Below, piece by piece: positions 25,082 through 36,200 of a stretch of DNA of 64,000 nt. Within the stretch, counting starts at the first letter, position 1; every line of letters begins with the position of its first letter. A program made the position numbers and the translations under genes. The notes under the pieces are model-generated. The model saw only the letters and a program-made list of their open reading frames with translations. It ran no database searches and was not told where the DNA came from. Source of the DNA: Paraktedonobacter sp036384215 (GTDB taxonomy: Bacteria; Chloroflexota; Ktedonobacteria; Ktedonobacterales; Ktedonobacteraceae); contig DASVMX010000558.1 in NCBI GenBank assembly GCA_036384215.1, positions 1-64,000 on the forward strand, in the 5' to 3' direction.

Positions 25082-27643
25082 TCACACTTCCTTTAATTGA
25101 TTCTTGAAATGATCTAGCCACTGCCGAACCGTTGCCGTACGATAATAGCCCATTTCTGTAAAGTATTTCAAGCTACTATTTGCGTATTCATAGGCTTGCT
25201 TATTTTTTGAGTACGCCGCGTATACGCGAGCTAATCCAAAATGAATTTTCGCTACTTCTTTTTGCTCTCCTTCGGGGACCGCTTCCAACGCCGCGGAGAA
25301 ATTCGCCTGCGCTGCGCGCAGCTCTTTTTGCTGGAGGTGGAACTCTGCCATGCCCTGAAGCAGGCTACACACGAGCCGGCGATGTCCTAGCTGTTGAGCC
25401 AGTACAAGTCCCTCCTGGAGATATGTTTTGGCCTCTGCGGGATCCCTCCACTTGAGTGCTAATTCTCCAAGATTGCAGAGCATGGTACATATGTACTCCT
25501 GGTGCCCTATCTGCCGGGCCATTTCAAGGCCCTCCTGGAGGTACGACCACGCCTGTTCATACTCTCCCTGTTCTGTAAGTAAAGAGCCGATATTTCCTAG
25601 AAGGAAACATATACTTCTGCGGTTACTGATGTGCCTGGCCGAGACCAGTCCTTCTTGCCAGACCTCTTGCGCCTGCGCAAAGTTGCCCTGATCCGCTGCG
25701 ACAGCTCCTATGTTGGTCAAGAGGTTGATGAGTGCTGCAGTATCATCTAGCTGGAGCGCGAGAGCCAGACCCTCCTGATAGGCAGCCTGGGCCGAGATAT
25801 ATTCACCACGCTGGTAAGCCAGCGTTCCCAGGCCACTGAGCATTTTACAAATGTCGCGTTGCATATTGGTCTGGCGAGCCAGGTCCAGGCTTTGCTGTAA
25901 ATAATGCTCGGCATCTCTGTATCTCCCCTGCTTGTATGCCAGTTCACTCAGCGCAAAGAGCAGACGCGAGAACAGGGGATAATCGTCAAGCGCTTTTGCC
26001 AGCTGTAAACTTTCCTGCCATACTTGCTCCGCCAGCGCATACTGACCAAGCTGGATGGCGATGCTGCCACGCAAATGAAGGATCTGGGCAATCCAGAGCG
26101 AATTCGCGGAAGAACGCGCTTGCTGTTCTCCTTGTAGAATGAGCTGTTCGGCCAGCTTATAAAGTCCCCGTAAGAACAGGGAAGAGGTAAAAGTTGTGAT
26201 GCCCTGTACAACCATGCTGGTCAGGTCATGCTGAAAAGCAAGTTGCAAGCTTGCTGAGATGTTGGTGGTTTCCTGCTCCATCCATGCATAATCACTCTGA
26301 TGGCGCTGGAGCGCTTCCATAAAGCATGCTACCATGCGTACCTGAGCGCCGGCATCTTGCAAGGAAAGACGAGCATAATCGGCAATAGTTTGGTGTAGCT
26401 GGTAACGTTCTTTGCCCACAACTTCAAGCAAACCGCTGTTGACCAGTTGATCAAGTACCTCGACAGGGGCGGCAGTGACCGCCAGGGCGACCTCTTCGGA
26501 AAAGGTATTCGGCTTGGCCGGGAGAAGAGAGAGCGCGGCCAGAGCCCGCCGCGTGTCTGTATCGAGCACGGTCTCGCTCATGTGGATGACCGCGTACAGG
26601 CTAAGCGGTGTTCCCGCTGGAAAGCGGGGATCTTGTTCCAGCGCAGCCTGCGGATATTCCAGAGCCATGCGGCTCTCTGCCTGTTGTAGTTGCTCTAGAG
26701 CGGCCTGGATGCGACGTGGGCGCTGGTGATACATTTGAATCAATAGATATGAACTGATGAGCGTGAGCGCGAGCGGCAGACCTCCGACAGCCTGGACCAG
26801 TTGCGCCAGCGCCTCCGAGTTCTGTTCCACCAGCGCCGGCACAAGTCCCCCCAGCAGTCGTACTCCCTCCCACTGACTCAATTCATGGATTTGCAGGACA
26901 TGCGTTTCTGCAAAACGCACTGCGACCTCTAGCAGACGAGTCGTCAAGACATAGGCGCAATAGGGTCCCCCCACAAGACAGGCAGAGGCATCATCTATGC
27001 TCCAGGCATCATCTATGACGATCAACATACGGCTTTTGCCAATCAGACGGCGTAATGCCTGCGTCCATTCAAGGGGTGTATGTAGTAAAGCTCGCTCTTT
27101 TTCACCGAGGTTGAGCAGCATCCCTAAGCGACTTAAATGTGTGAGCATGGAAGGTTGTGATCCCAGACCTATCCACAGTACGCCATCGGAGAACTGGCGT
27201 TGTATTTCCGGTTCGCAGGCGAGCGTGACGGCGAACGCTGTTTTGCCGACGCCGGGCAAGCCGTGCAGGGCCAGGAAAGGGATATGCTCACAACAAAACT
27301 GGCTTTTGACCTGTTGTAAGAGCGCATCTCTCCCAATCAGCCTGTGGGTGGATAGGCGCAAGGGAAGGGCGGGATCAAAGAAATATCCATGCTCCTCAAG
27401 GGACAGGGGAAGCGGAGGGCTCTCTGGTAGCCCCAGTTCCTGACAGCTTTTCCCAAACAACTTGCATAATCTCTCACGGTACACAGGGCCTGGCATGGTC
27501 GATCCGTTCTCCCATCGGCTAATCATAAAGGTCTGAGGGGCTCCTATGAGATCCGCGACGTGTTTTTGGGACCACTTGCGTTCCAGCCGGGCCTGTTTTA
27601 GCAGTAGATTAGGGGAAGATGAGGATACATTCTTTGCAGGCAT
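25082..27643 (-). CDS. XRE-HTH / NB-ARC / TPR transcriptional regulator
   Basis: 853-residue STAND-type signal-transduction ATPase. The N-terminal XRE helix-turn-helix (LLKQARLERKWSQKHVADL, then MISRWENGSTMPG) occupies about residues 13-65. An NB-ARC module has P-loop LHGLPGVGKTAFAVTLA (126-142), Walker B RMLIVIDDAW and the LPLALTLISSYLL GLPL-like motif. The C-terminal half is at least seven TPR-like repeats (AQEVWQEGLVSARHI, AWSYLQEGLEMARQIGHQ and others). GGAG about eight bases before ATG 27643 favours this start over the ATG at 27673. The gene diverges from the NRPS/PKS cluster and shares a 330-bp control region with paired direct repeats, making it the best candidate for a pathway regulator. 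Confidence 0.9.
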   Translation of the reverse strand: MPAKNVSSSSPNLLLKQARLERKWSQKHVADLIGAPQTFMISRWENGSTMPGPVYRERLCKLFGKSCQELGLPESPPLPLSLEEHGYFFDPALPLRLSTHRLIGRDALLQQVKSQFCCEHIPFLALHGLPGVGKTAFAVTLACEPEIQRQFSDGVLWIGLGSQPSMLTHLSRLGMLLNLGEKERALLHTPLEWTQALRRLIGKSRMLIVIDDAWSIDDASACLVGGPYCAYVLTTRLLEVAVRFAETHVLQIHELSQWEGVRLLGGLVPALVEQNSEALAQLVQAVGGLPLALTLISSYLLIQMYHQRPRRIQAALEQLQQAESRMALEYPQAALEQDPRFPAGTPLSLYAVIHMSETVLDTDTRRALAALSLLPAKPNTFSEEVALAVTAAPVEVLDQLVNSGLLEVVGKERYQLHQTIADYARLSLQDAGAQVRMVACFMEALQRHQSDYAWMEQETTNISASLQLAFQHDLTSMVVQGITTFTSSLFLRGLYKLAEQLILQGEQQARSSANSLWIAQILHLRGSIAIQLGQYALAEQVWQESLQLAKALDDYPLFSRLLFALSELAYKQGRYRDAEHYLQQSLDLARQTNMQRDICKMLSGLGTLAYQRGEYISAQAAYQEGLALALQLDDTAALINLLTNIGAVAADQGNFAQAQEVWQEGLVSARHISNRRSICFLLGNIGSLLTEQGEYEQAWSYLQEGLEMARQIGHQEYICTMLCNLGELALKWRDPAEAKTYLQEGLVLAQQLGHRRLVCSLLQGMAEFHLQQKELRAAQANFSAALEAVPEGEQKEVAKIHFGLARVYAAYSKNKQAYEYANSSLKYFTEMGYYRTATVRQWLDHFKNQLKEV

Positions 27644-27700
27644 CAGAAAGTCTCCTTTGTATGTGATGGCCATATGGAGACCTTTCTCACGCGGCCAACG

Positions 27701-27833
27701 CAGGTTTTATCTCTCATAATATCACAGAAACAAGTTGCATTGTAGACACTGGAAGAGCTTATTATTTGTGGTAGAGCCATATGAGCCAGCCTTACACGGC
27801 CAGCACAGGTTTTATCTCTCATAATATCACAGA
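27701..27833. promoter_or_regulatory. twin 28-bp direct repeats in the divergent control region
   Basis: Bases 27701-27728 and 27806-27833 are identical over 28 nt (core CAGGTTTTATCTCTCATAAT), and weaker similarity extends about 30 bp upstream of each. The 105-bp spacing equals ten helical turns. The second copy continues into an 8-bp inverted repeat, TTATCTCT...AGAGATAA. The repeats lie between the divergent NB-ARC regulator and the first NRPS gene, so they are probably operator sites. The rest of 27644-27977 is AT-rich promoter sequence without a gene. Confidence 0.6.
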
Positions 27834-27977
27834 GATAAGTTTTGGAGATATTAATCTTTTCCTTTCATTTCGCTATTGTTAATTGTAGAAAGATTGTCCG
27901 GGAGGATAAGCTGAACCGATGACCTGTTATGATCTGTTGCATATATTCCTAACATTGCAACTAGAGAATGAGGTGAG

Positions 27978-30900
27978 ATGACAGAACACACCATCGTCTC
28001 TGGTGGAGAAGAGCAATATGTGTCCATAGCAATCAGTCATGGTCCCCCTCTTGTTCCAAATCCTCATTTGCCATCTACACTTCCAGAGGTCTTGCAACAA
28101 GCTGCGAGCAAACCCCAGGGTATTGTGTATATACAGGAGGACGGGACTGCGCTCTATCAGTCGTATGCCCGACTCTTGCAGGAGGCCTCTGAACTGCTCG
28201 CCGGTCTACAACAGCTTGGCCTCAAGCCACGCGACATGGCGATTTTCCAGTTTGAACAGAGTGAGCAATTTTTCCTGGCATTCTGGTCCTGCCTGCTCGG
28301 TGGAATCATTCCTATTTTACTGCCAGTGATACATCCCACGCGGCAGTCTGCTCATGCCTGGCAAAAGTTACAGCAAGCCTATCTCATAGCGGACGAGCCA
28401 TATATATTTACTTCCAGCGCCTTGTGTCAGGCCTGGATGGAAAACCGGACCGCGGAGATACCAGAGAAGAAGTTTATTGCGTTTGAACAGCTTCAGGACC
28501 AATCAGGTGTTTGGAACTGGCATAGCGGCCGAGCTGAAGATCTAGCAATTCTGGCGCTGACATCGGGAAGTACGGGCAATGCCAAGCTGGTAATGCTGAA
28601 TCATCGCAATATACTGAGTCAGATCAGAGGGATCACTCAGGTCAAACACCTGTCAGAAGCGGATGTGTCTCTCAATTGGATGCCGCTGGAGCATATGGGT
28701 AGCCTCGGCACGCATATCAGAGATGTTGAGCGAGGCATGAGGCAACTACAGATAGCAAACGCGACTATCCTGCGCGACCCGTTGTACTGGCTGGATCTGA
28801 TCGACAGGTATCGAGTTACATTGACCAGGGCACCAAATTTTGCGTACAGACTGGTAAGTGAGCAGGAGCAGCACATGATCCCGCAGCGGTGGGATCTCTC
28901 CTCTCTGCGCTTTATTATCAACGGCGGTGAGGCTATCGTCCCCAGGGTGGCGCGGCGTTTCTTAGAACTTCTTGCGGCCTATGGCCTGGCGCCAGGAGCG
29001 ATGCATCCCTGCTGGGGTATGACAGAGACCAGTTCGGGCGTAAGTTGCTCAGAGACATATACGGTCACAGATAGCTCCAATAACTCTGGTTTTATTAATC
29101 TGGGGCCTCCGCTGCCCGGTGTGTCGATGCGCATCGTAGACGAACACGGTCGCGTGGTACAGGAGGGCGTCACCGGCTATTTGCAAGTCGCGGGGGCCAC
29201 GCTGTCAGCAGGCTATTATAAAAATGAGCGGGCCAATCAGGAGGCTTTTACCGCGGATGGCTGGTTTAACACTGGCGATCTTGGCTTTCTTGCCGGGGGT
29301 TGCCTGACCATTACCGGGCGTGCCAGCGACATTATTATTTTGAATGGCGTGAATTACTACAGCCATGAAATTGAGGCAGCCGTCGAGGAACTGCATGACG
29401 TGGAGAAGTCGTATGTCGCGGCGTGCGCGATTCATGATGTAGAGAGCGCAGCGCCAGATAAGCTCGCCCTTTTCTTTTGTCCTGTTTCGACCTGCGACGA
29501 AGGGAGATTGACCGCGCTGCTGCGGGAAATCCAGCACCAGGTAGTCGAGGTGGTTGGTATTGCACCCCATTATCTTATTCCTCTGGGTAGAGAAGCAATC
29601 CCGAAAACCTCGCTGGGAAAAATCCAGCGCCGCCAGCTGGCCCAACAACTGGTCCAGGGGAAATTTGCTGAAGTTATCCAGCGGATCAGCCATGCCTTTC
29701 ACATCTCTGCCTTAGAGCAGATCGAACCACGCAATATGCTGGAAGAGAAGCTGGTGGCACTCTGGCAGGAGTTGTTCAACCTGGAGCAAGTGGGAATTAC
29801 AGATGATTTTTTCGCGCTGGGGGGCGATTCGTTGCTGGCTATTCGCGTGCTGGCCGGGCTGCAAACGGTAGCCGAGATCGAGCTTTCCGCCTATGACCTG
29901 TTTAGTGCACCGACTATCGCGGGACTGGCAGCAATCATAGCCGCGCGGCAATCCATGACGCCAGAGCAGGGCCAGACGCGGATGCCTGCTATCGAGCGAA
30001 GCCTACGAGAAGCAGCGATACCGCTCTCATTCGCTCAGGAACGTCTTTGGTTTCAGCAGCAGCTCAAGCCAGAGAGCGCTTTCTATCACATTCCCTCTGC
30101 CCTGCGCCTCACGGGAACACTGCGCCTGCCGGAACTTGAGCAGGCGCTGGAGGTCATGATCCACCGTCACGAGTCACTGCGTACGCGTATTGAACAGCGT
30201 GGAGATGACAGCGACCAGTTTGGCCAGTTTGTGGCACCGCCACAACTGTTTACGCTGTCGCTCCTGCACCTGGAAGATTGCTCCGCCCATGAGCAGCAAC
30301 ACAAGGTCCAACAAATCATCGCTGAAGAGATCAAACGGCCGTTCCAGTTGAAGCAGGAACCCCTGGCACGTTTTCTCTTGCTGCGCCTGCAGCCAGAAGT
30401 GCATACTCTGCTCGTGACGATGCACCATATAATTTCCGATGGCTGGTCAATGGATATCTTCTGGAGTGAACTGGCCCGGGTGTATAATGCTTGCCTCGGA
30501 AAGCAGCCCCTGGCGTTGCCAGAACTTCCCCTTCAATATGTTGATTTCACGCTCTGGCAGCGCAGGGTTGTGCGTGAGGGATATCTCCGCGACCAGCTTG
30601 CATACTGGCGAGACCAGCTTGCTGGGAGTCCCGCCGTGCTCAAATTGCCCACGGACTTTCCACGCCCGGCGACGCTCACATTCAGAGGGGGTTGCCAGTC
30701 GATTGATCTCCCTCCTATGCTCACTGAAAAGGTGAAGGCACTCAGCCGCCAGGAGCACACGACGCTCTTTATGACCCTGCTGGCAGCCTTTCAGGTCTTA
30801 CTCTACCGCTTGACGGGGCAGGAAGATATTATCGTTGGCACGCCAGGAGCCAATCGCAAATCCAGCGAGTTGCACACTGTAATTGGTTCTTTCGTCAACC

Positions 30901-33266
30901 CTCTGGCCCTGCGCGCGACACTTCATGGGGATAGCAGTTTTCGTACCCTGCTCAATGAGGTACGTCGCATGGTGCTCGGCGCCTACGATCACCAGGATAT
31001 CCCTTTTGAGGTCGTCGTTGATGCCCTACAACCGCAACGTGTGGCCAATCGTTTGCCTATCTTTCAGGTCATGTTCGCTTACCAGGACCAGCGTGCCCAA
31101 CAACCAGGTTTTGACGGGCTGACCGTTGATTTCCTGGCTGTTGATACGCAAACGGCCAAAGCGGATCTGACGCTGGTGATCTCGGAAACAGAGCATGGCC
31201 TGCAAGCAGCGCTGGAATATAGTGCAGATCTCTTTGCCGCCGCCACGATTACCCGTATGCTGTACTATTTTCAGGTGCTTCTACAAGGTGTTGTGGATGA
31301 GCCGGACCAGCCGCTTGCTCAGATGCCACTGCTCCCTGCGGAGGAACTTCAACAGATACTGGTGAACTGGAACAGGACCGCCACTCCCTATCCAGAGGCG
31401 CGCGGCCTGCATCGTCTCTTTGAAGAGCAGGCCGCGCGCGCACCTGATGCTCTGGCTGTCGTCAGCGGCGAGCAGCAGTTCTCTTACCAGGAATTGAATC
31501 AGCGCGCCAATCAGCTTGCGCATTATTTACAGAGGCAGGGCGTAGGTCCTGAAGTCTGCGTAGGCGTCAGTATGGAGCGCTCTGTAGAGATGATCATTAG
31601 TTTCCTGGGTATTCTCAAAGCCGGAGGTGCCTATGTACCTTTGGACCCGACGTATCCACCAGCACGCCTGGAATTTATGCTGAGAGAGACGCAGGCACCG
31701 CTCTTATTGACTCAGCAGCGGCTGCTTGCGGCCATGCCGGCACCAGATACTCAGGTGCTTTGTCTGGATAGTCACTGGCCCCTCATTGCGCGCGAGAGCC
31801 AGGAAAATCTCACACAGGAAGTTAGCGCCGACAGCCTGGCCTATATTATCTATACATCAGGCTCTACAGGCATACCCAAGGGAGTAAGCGTTCCTCAGCG
31901 CGCTATACTGCGTCTGGTGTGTTGCACCAACTATGTTCAGCTTGAGCATGGGGAGAGCATTGCCCAGGCATCCACCAGCTCTTTTGACGCCTGTACCTTT
32001 GAGGTTTGGGGCGCGCTACTCAACGGAGCCAGCCTGATCATTATAGCTCAGGATGTAGTCCTGTCACCAAAGCTTTTCGCTGAGCAGATCGCGCGCCAGG
32101 GGATACGCACGCTGTTCTTAACTACCGCTCTGTTCAACCTTTTCGCACGCGAGGAGCCAGGCGCTTTTAAACATATGAAACAGGTCCTTTTTGGGGGTGA
32201 GGCAGTTGATCCCAGGCTTGTCGCGGTGATTTTACGCGAGGGAGCGCCACAGAGGCTACTGCATGTCTATGGGCCAACCGAGAATACGACCTTTACTCTG
32301 TGGCATCAGGTGCATCAGGTCAGCAAGGATGCATCCACTATTCCTATGGGGCAACCCATTGCCAATGACCAGGTGTATATCCTGGACCAGCATATGCAGC
32401 CGGTACCAATAGGCGTTCCTGGTGAGCTTTATATTAGTGGCCCGGGGCTGGCGCGAGGGTATCTCCATCATCCAGATGAGACCGCCGCGCGTTTTATACC
32501 CAATCCTTTTGCCCAGGAAACAGGCGCGAGGTTATATAAAACAGGAGATATCGTACGCTATCTCCCGCAAGGAGCGATTGAGTTTATCGGGCGCAGAGAT
32601 TACCAGGTAAAATTGAGAGGTTTCCGTATCGAACTCGGTGAGATCGAGAGCGCCCTGGCTGCTCATCCAGCAGTCCGCGAGGTTTGTGTCCTGCTAAAAG
32701 AGGAACGGCCAGGCGAGAAGCACCTGGTAGCCTGTATCGTGCCGCGGCAAGATGCTCCCGCGCCTGCGGACCTGCGTGAATATCTGCGCACGCGCCTGCC
32801 AGGCTACATGCTTCCCTCTTTCTATGTGTCGCTCACAGCGCTTCCACTCTCGCCCAATGGCAAGATAGACCGCCGAACTCTTGCTGCGCTCTCCGCCGCG
32901 CCAGTTGCAGATGAGAGGATGATAACACCGCGTAGTACGCTTGAAGGGGTTGTATGCGCGCTCTGGTCCGAGGTGCTTGGCTGCGAGCGCATTGGTATTT
33001 ATGATAACTTTTTTGACCTGGGAGGACACTCTCTTACTGCGACCCGCCTGGTAGCGCGTCTCAGCAAAGTTTTTCAAGTCGAGCTGCCACTGCGGCGACT
33101 CTTTGAGACTCCCACTGTCGCGGATATTTGCGCGGCGCTGGTGGAGTATGAGGTCACGCCTGGACGTACAGCCAGGATCGCGGCTCTCCGTAAACGTGTC
33201 GATGCTCTGTCCGAAGATGATATACAGGCGCTCCTGCACGCAAAAAAATCAGGGAGAAAGAGTTAA
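27978..33266 (+). CDS. NRPS loading and first elongation protein: AMP-ligase-PCP-C-A-PCP
   Basis: 1762-residue synthetase that should start the assembly line. Residues about 30-570 are an acyl/aryl-AMP ligase (LALTSGSTGNAK at 192-203, an unusual NWMPLEHMGSLGTHIRDV at 233-250, ITGRASDIIILNG at 445-457). A carrier domain follows with Ser618 in FFALGGDSL. The condensation domain (about 682-1120) has an intact MHHIISDG (815-822). The adenylation domain (about 1140-1640) has AYIIYTSGSTGIPKG at 1288-1302. Its pocket read by hand as D-A-F-F-L-G-V-T-F resembles codes for branched aliphatic residues (Val/Ile). The final carrier has Ser1685 in FFDLGGHSL. GAGGTGAG precedes the ATG. The stop overlaps the next start (TAATG). 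The starter acid is unknown. Confidence 0.93.
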   Translation: MTEHTIVSGGEEQYVSIAISHGPPLVPNPHLPSTLPEVLQQAASKPQGIVYIQEDGTALYQSYARLLQEASELLAGLQQLGLKPRDMAIFQFEQSEQFFLAFWSCLLGGIIPILLPVIHPTRQSAHAWQKLQQAYLIADEPYIFTSSALCQAWMENRTAEIPEKKFIAFEQLQDQSGVWNWHSGRAEDLAILALTSGSTGNAKLVMLNHRNILSQIRGITQVKHLSEADVSLNWMPLEHMGSLGTHIRDVERGMRQLQIANATILRDPLYWLDLIDRYRVTLTRAPNFAYRLVSEQEQHMIPQRWDLSSLRFIINGGEAIVPRVARRFLELLAAYGLAPGAMHPCWGMTETSSGVSCSETYTVTDSSNNSGFINLGPPLPGVSMRIVDEHGRVVQEGVTGYLQVAGATLSAGYYKNERANQEAFTADGWFNTGDLGFLAGGCLTITGRASDIIILNGVNYYSHEIEAAVEELHDVEKSYVAACAIHDVESAAPDKLALFFCPVSTCDEGRLTALLREIQHQVVEVVGIAPHYLIPLGREAIPKTSLGKIQRRQLAQQLVQGKFAEVIQRISHAFHISALEQIEPRNMLEEKLVALWQELFNLEQVGITDDFFALGGDSLLAIRVLAGLQTVAEIELSAYDLFSAPTIAGLAAIIAARQSMTPEQGQTRMPAIERSLREAAIPLSFAQERLWFQQQLKPESAFYHIPSALRLTGTLRLPELEQALEVMIHRHESLRTRIEQRGDDSDQFGQFVAPPQLFTLSLLHLEDCSAHEQQHKVQQIIAEEIKRPFQLKQEPLARFLLLRLQPEVHTLLVTMHHIISDGWSMDIFWSELARVYNACLGKQPLALPELPLQYVDFTLWQRRVVREGYLRDQLAYWRDQLAGSPAVLKLPTDFPRPATLTFRGGCQSIDLPPMLTEKVKALSRQEHTTLFMTLLAAFQVLLYRLTGQEDIIVGTPGANRKSSELHTVIGSFVNPLALRATLHGDSSFRTLLNEVRRMVLGAYDHQDIPFEVVVDALQPQRVANRLPIFQVMFAYQDQRAQQPGFDGLTVDFLAVDTQTAKADLTLVISETEHGLQAALEYSADLFAAATITRMLYYFQVLLQGVVDEPDQPLAQMPLLPAEELQQILVNWNRTATPYPEARGLHRLFEEQAARAPDALAVVSGEQQFSYQELNQRANQLAHYLQRQGVGPEVCVGVSMERSVEMIISFLGILKAGGAYVPLDPTYPPARLEFMLRETQAPLLLTQQRLLAAMPAPDTQVLCLDSHWPLIARESQENLTQEVSADSLAYIIYTSGSTGIPKGVSVPQRAILRLVCCTNYVQLEHGESIAQASTSSFDACTFEVWGALLNGASLIIIAQDVVLSPKLFAEQIARQGIRTLFLTTALFNLFAREEPGAFKHMKQVLFGGEAVDPRLVAVILREGAPQRLLHVYGPTENTTFTLWHQVHQVSKDASTIPMGQPIANDQVYILDQHMQPVPIGVPGELYISGPGLARGYLHHPDETAARFIPNPFAQETGARLYKTGDIVRYLPQGAIEFIGRRDYQVKLRGFRIELGEIESALAAHPAVREVCVLLKEERPGEKHLVACIVPRQDAPAPADLREYLRTRLPGYMLPSFYVSLTALPLSPNGKIDRRTLAALSAAPVADERMITPRSTLEGVVCALWSEVLGCERIGIYDNFFDLGGHSLTATRLVARLSKVFQVELPLRRLFETPTVADICAALVEYEVTPGRTARIAALRKRVDALSEDDIQALLHAKKSGRKS

Positions 33267-36200
33267 TGTCTGAACAAACGGAAGAACAGGGCATATACAG
33301 CATTTCCCAGGCCAGAGATGAATTGCTGGCGCTGTTAGTGCAAGAGGAGGAATTGTCAGAGCAGGAGCGACAGCTACCGACTGGCTCTGCCATACAAACC
33401 GGTTCTGAGCCACTCTCCTTCGCACAGCGGCGACTCTGGTTTTTTGAGCAGAGAGAGCCTGGGAATCCTGTCTATAATCTGCCTTGCGCGTTTCGTCTGC
33501 GGGGATCTCTGCAAATCGAGATCCTGAAAAAGAGCATTGAGCAGATTATCCAACGTCATGCCAGCCTGCGCACAACATTTCGCGCGGTTGATGGCATCCC
33601 TCAACAGTCTATCGCAGAGGAATGTACTTTTCAGCTTCCCCAGGAAGATCTGCACGACCTCGCTGGAGAGCAACAACAAGAGGCCGTTTGGCAGTATGCT
33701 TCCAGCGTGGCCCGCCAGGCTTTTGATCTCCAGCGCGGGCCATTATTACGGGGCAGGTTGCTTCTGCTGGGGCCAGACCATCATATGCTGCTGCTCGTCT
33801 TTCACCATAGTATCTTTGATGGATGGTCAAGAGAACTGTTCTTGCGAGAACTTGGTGCGTTTTATGAGGCATATCTTGCCGGTACGACGCCGCGCCTGGT
33901 CGAACTGCCTCTGCAATATACGGACTTCGCGCGCTGGCAGCAGCATTACCTGGACGAAGTACAGACGCAGACACGCTTACAGGAATACTGGCAACAACAA
34001 CTTGGTGGGCTGTCTGTACTGGAGTTGCCGACCGACTGGCCAAGGCCAGCGCGCCAGACCTACAGCGGCACAACGCACTCCTTCACTGTGCCACGTGCGG
34101 TGTATGATGCTTTGCAAACAATAAGCCGCCGCGAGGGCGCCACGCTCTTCATGACGTTACTGGCAGCGTTTCAGGTTTTGCTTTATCGCTATACCAGACA
34201 GGATGATCTTGTGGTCGGGACCCCGATTGCCAACCGCAATCGTGCGGAATGGGAGCACCTGATTGGCTTCTTTGTCAATATGCTGGTCATTCGTACGCGT
34301 ATCGAAGCAGACTCTGACTTTCTGGGGCTGCTCCGGCAGGTACGCGAAACAACATTAGACGCATATGCCCACCAGGATCAGCCTTTTGAGCGCCTGGTCG
34401 AACTGCTGCGCCCGCAACGTGATGCAAGCTACTCGCCGCTCTTCCAGGTTGTCTGTATTTTACAGAATTTGCCAGATCCTCAATGGTCATTTGGAAACCT
34501 GACTGCCACGGCCATAAAAGTGCCGCTGGGGGTCTCGAAAGTGGATCTGACCCTGGAACTGCTGGAAACTGAGGGGGATCTGAGGGGCTCTTTTGAGTAT
34601 AATACGGCTCTGTTCGATGCGTCAACCATCCAGAGGCTGGCCAGACACTGGCTCACCCTGCTGGAGAGCATTGTCCAGAACCCACGCCAGTCGCTTTGCT
34701 CTTTGCCCATGCTCAGCCACGCTGAACTCCAGCAGATCCTCTATGATTGGAATGCGCCCACTGCCGAACCACTGCCCGGCCAACTTTTTCACCAACTCTT
34801 TAGCGAGCAAGCGAAGCAGACTCCAGATGCGGTGGCCCTGCTCGCTGATCAGGGTGTGGTAACGTATCAGGCCCTGGAAGACTATTCAAATCAATTAGCG
34901 CGTTATTTGCGTGCTCAAGGTGTTACCACTGAGAGCTCTGTCGGGGTCTGTCTCGAACGCACGCCAGAGGTGATCATAAGTATTCTGGGCATTCTCAAGG
35001 CTGGTGGCTGTTATGTTCCGCTTGACCCGGCAACACCGCGCGAGCGCCTGGCGTATATGCTACAGGCTGCTGGGGTACAGGTGTTGCTGACTCGACAGAC
35101 GATGCTGGCTGAGTTTTCCGCGTGGGTATCCGTGAGTATTGCCCTGGATACCAGGTGGCCCGACATTATGCGCGAGAGCAGGCAGCCGGTAGAAGACCAT
35201 GTCGAACTTTACCACCTTGCCTACATTATTTTTACTTCAGGGACAACTGGTCGGCCTAAGGGAGTATTGCTTGAACACCGGGGATTGATCAACCTGGCCA
35301 TGGCGCAAAACAGCATCTTCGAGGTCGGACCGGAGTGCCGCGTATTGCAATTTGCTTCGCTCGGCTTTGACGTCTCTATCTGGGAAGTCGCCATGACGCT
35401 TTTGCGCGGCTCCAGTCTGTATTTCTGTAGTTCCCAGGAGCGGCTAGACGCTGCCTGTCTGCACCGCGCGCTACGCGAACAGGCTATTACCCACATCTCT
35501 CTCACGCCTTCCACGCTGGCTGTATTACCCGCGGATAATCTGCCGGATCTGCGGGTGGTTATCTCCGGGGGCGAGGTGCTTACACCCGCGCTCGCGGAGC
35601 GTTGGGCAAGCAAATATCATCTTTTCAATGTCTACGGCCCTACGGAGGCTACGGTTTGCGCCACGATTGGCGCATGTCAGGTGGGGGAGCCAGTTACAAT
35701 TGGCCGGCCGATTCCGCATACACAGATCTACCTGCTCGATCCCAATTTGCAACTGGTGCCAGCAGGCGTGCCTGGTGAGATATATATTGCTGGAGTTGGC
35801 CTCGCCCGTGGCTATTTAGGCGGCGCGGATGAGCGTTTTCTATTCCATTCCTTCAGCTCTCAGCATCATGAGCGTCTGTACAGAACCGGGGACCTGGCAC
35901 GCTACACCACGGCTGGGGCAATTGAATATCTTGGCCGGGTCGACCAGCAGGTTAAGATACGTGGATTTCGTGTCGAGCCTGGCGAGATTGAAAGCCTGCT
36001 GCTTCAGCATCCTTCTGTTGCTCAGTGTCTCGTCCACGCTCATACGCGCGCGCCGGGCGACATCGTATTGCTCGCCTATATCGTGCCGTGTGCCGTGCAG
36101 ACACCGTCGGAGGCCGGTCTCAGTAGTGAGTTACGCTCCTATTTGCAAGATAAGGTGTCTGGTTATATGCTGCCGTCTGACTTTATCTATCTCCAGCGCT

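Noticed and set aside
27930..27962. TTGCA...TGCAA inverted repeat and TATGAT box just before the first NRPS gene
   Set aside because: The arms are only 5 bp and no matching -35 box lies at normal spacing, so I do not call a promoter or operator there.
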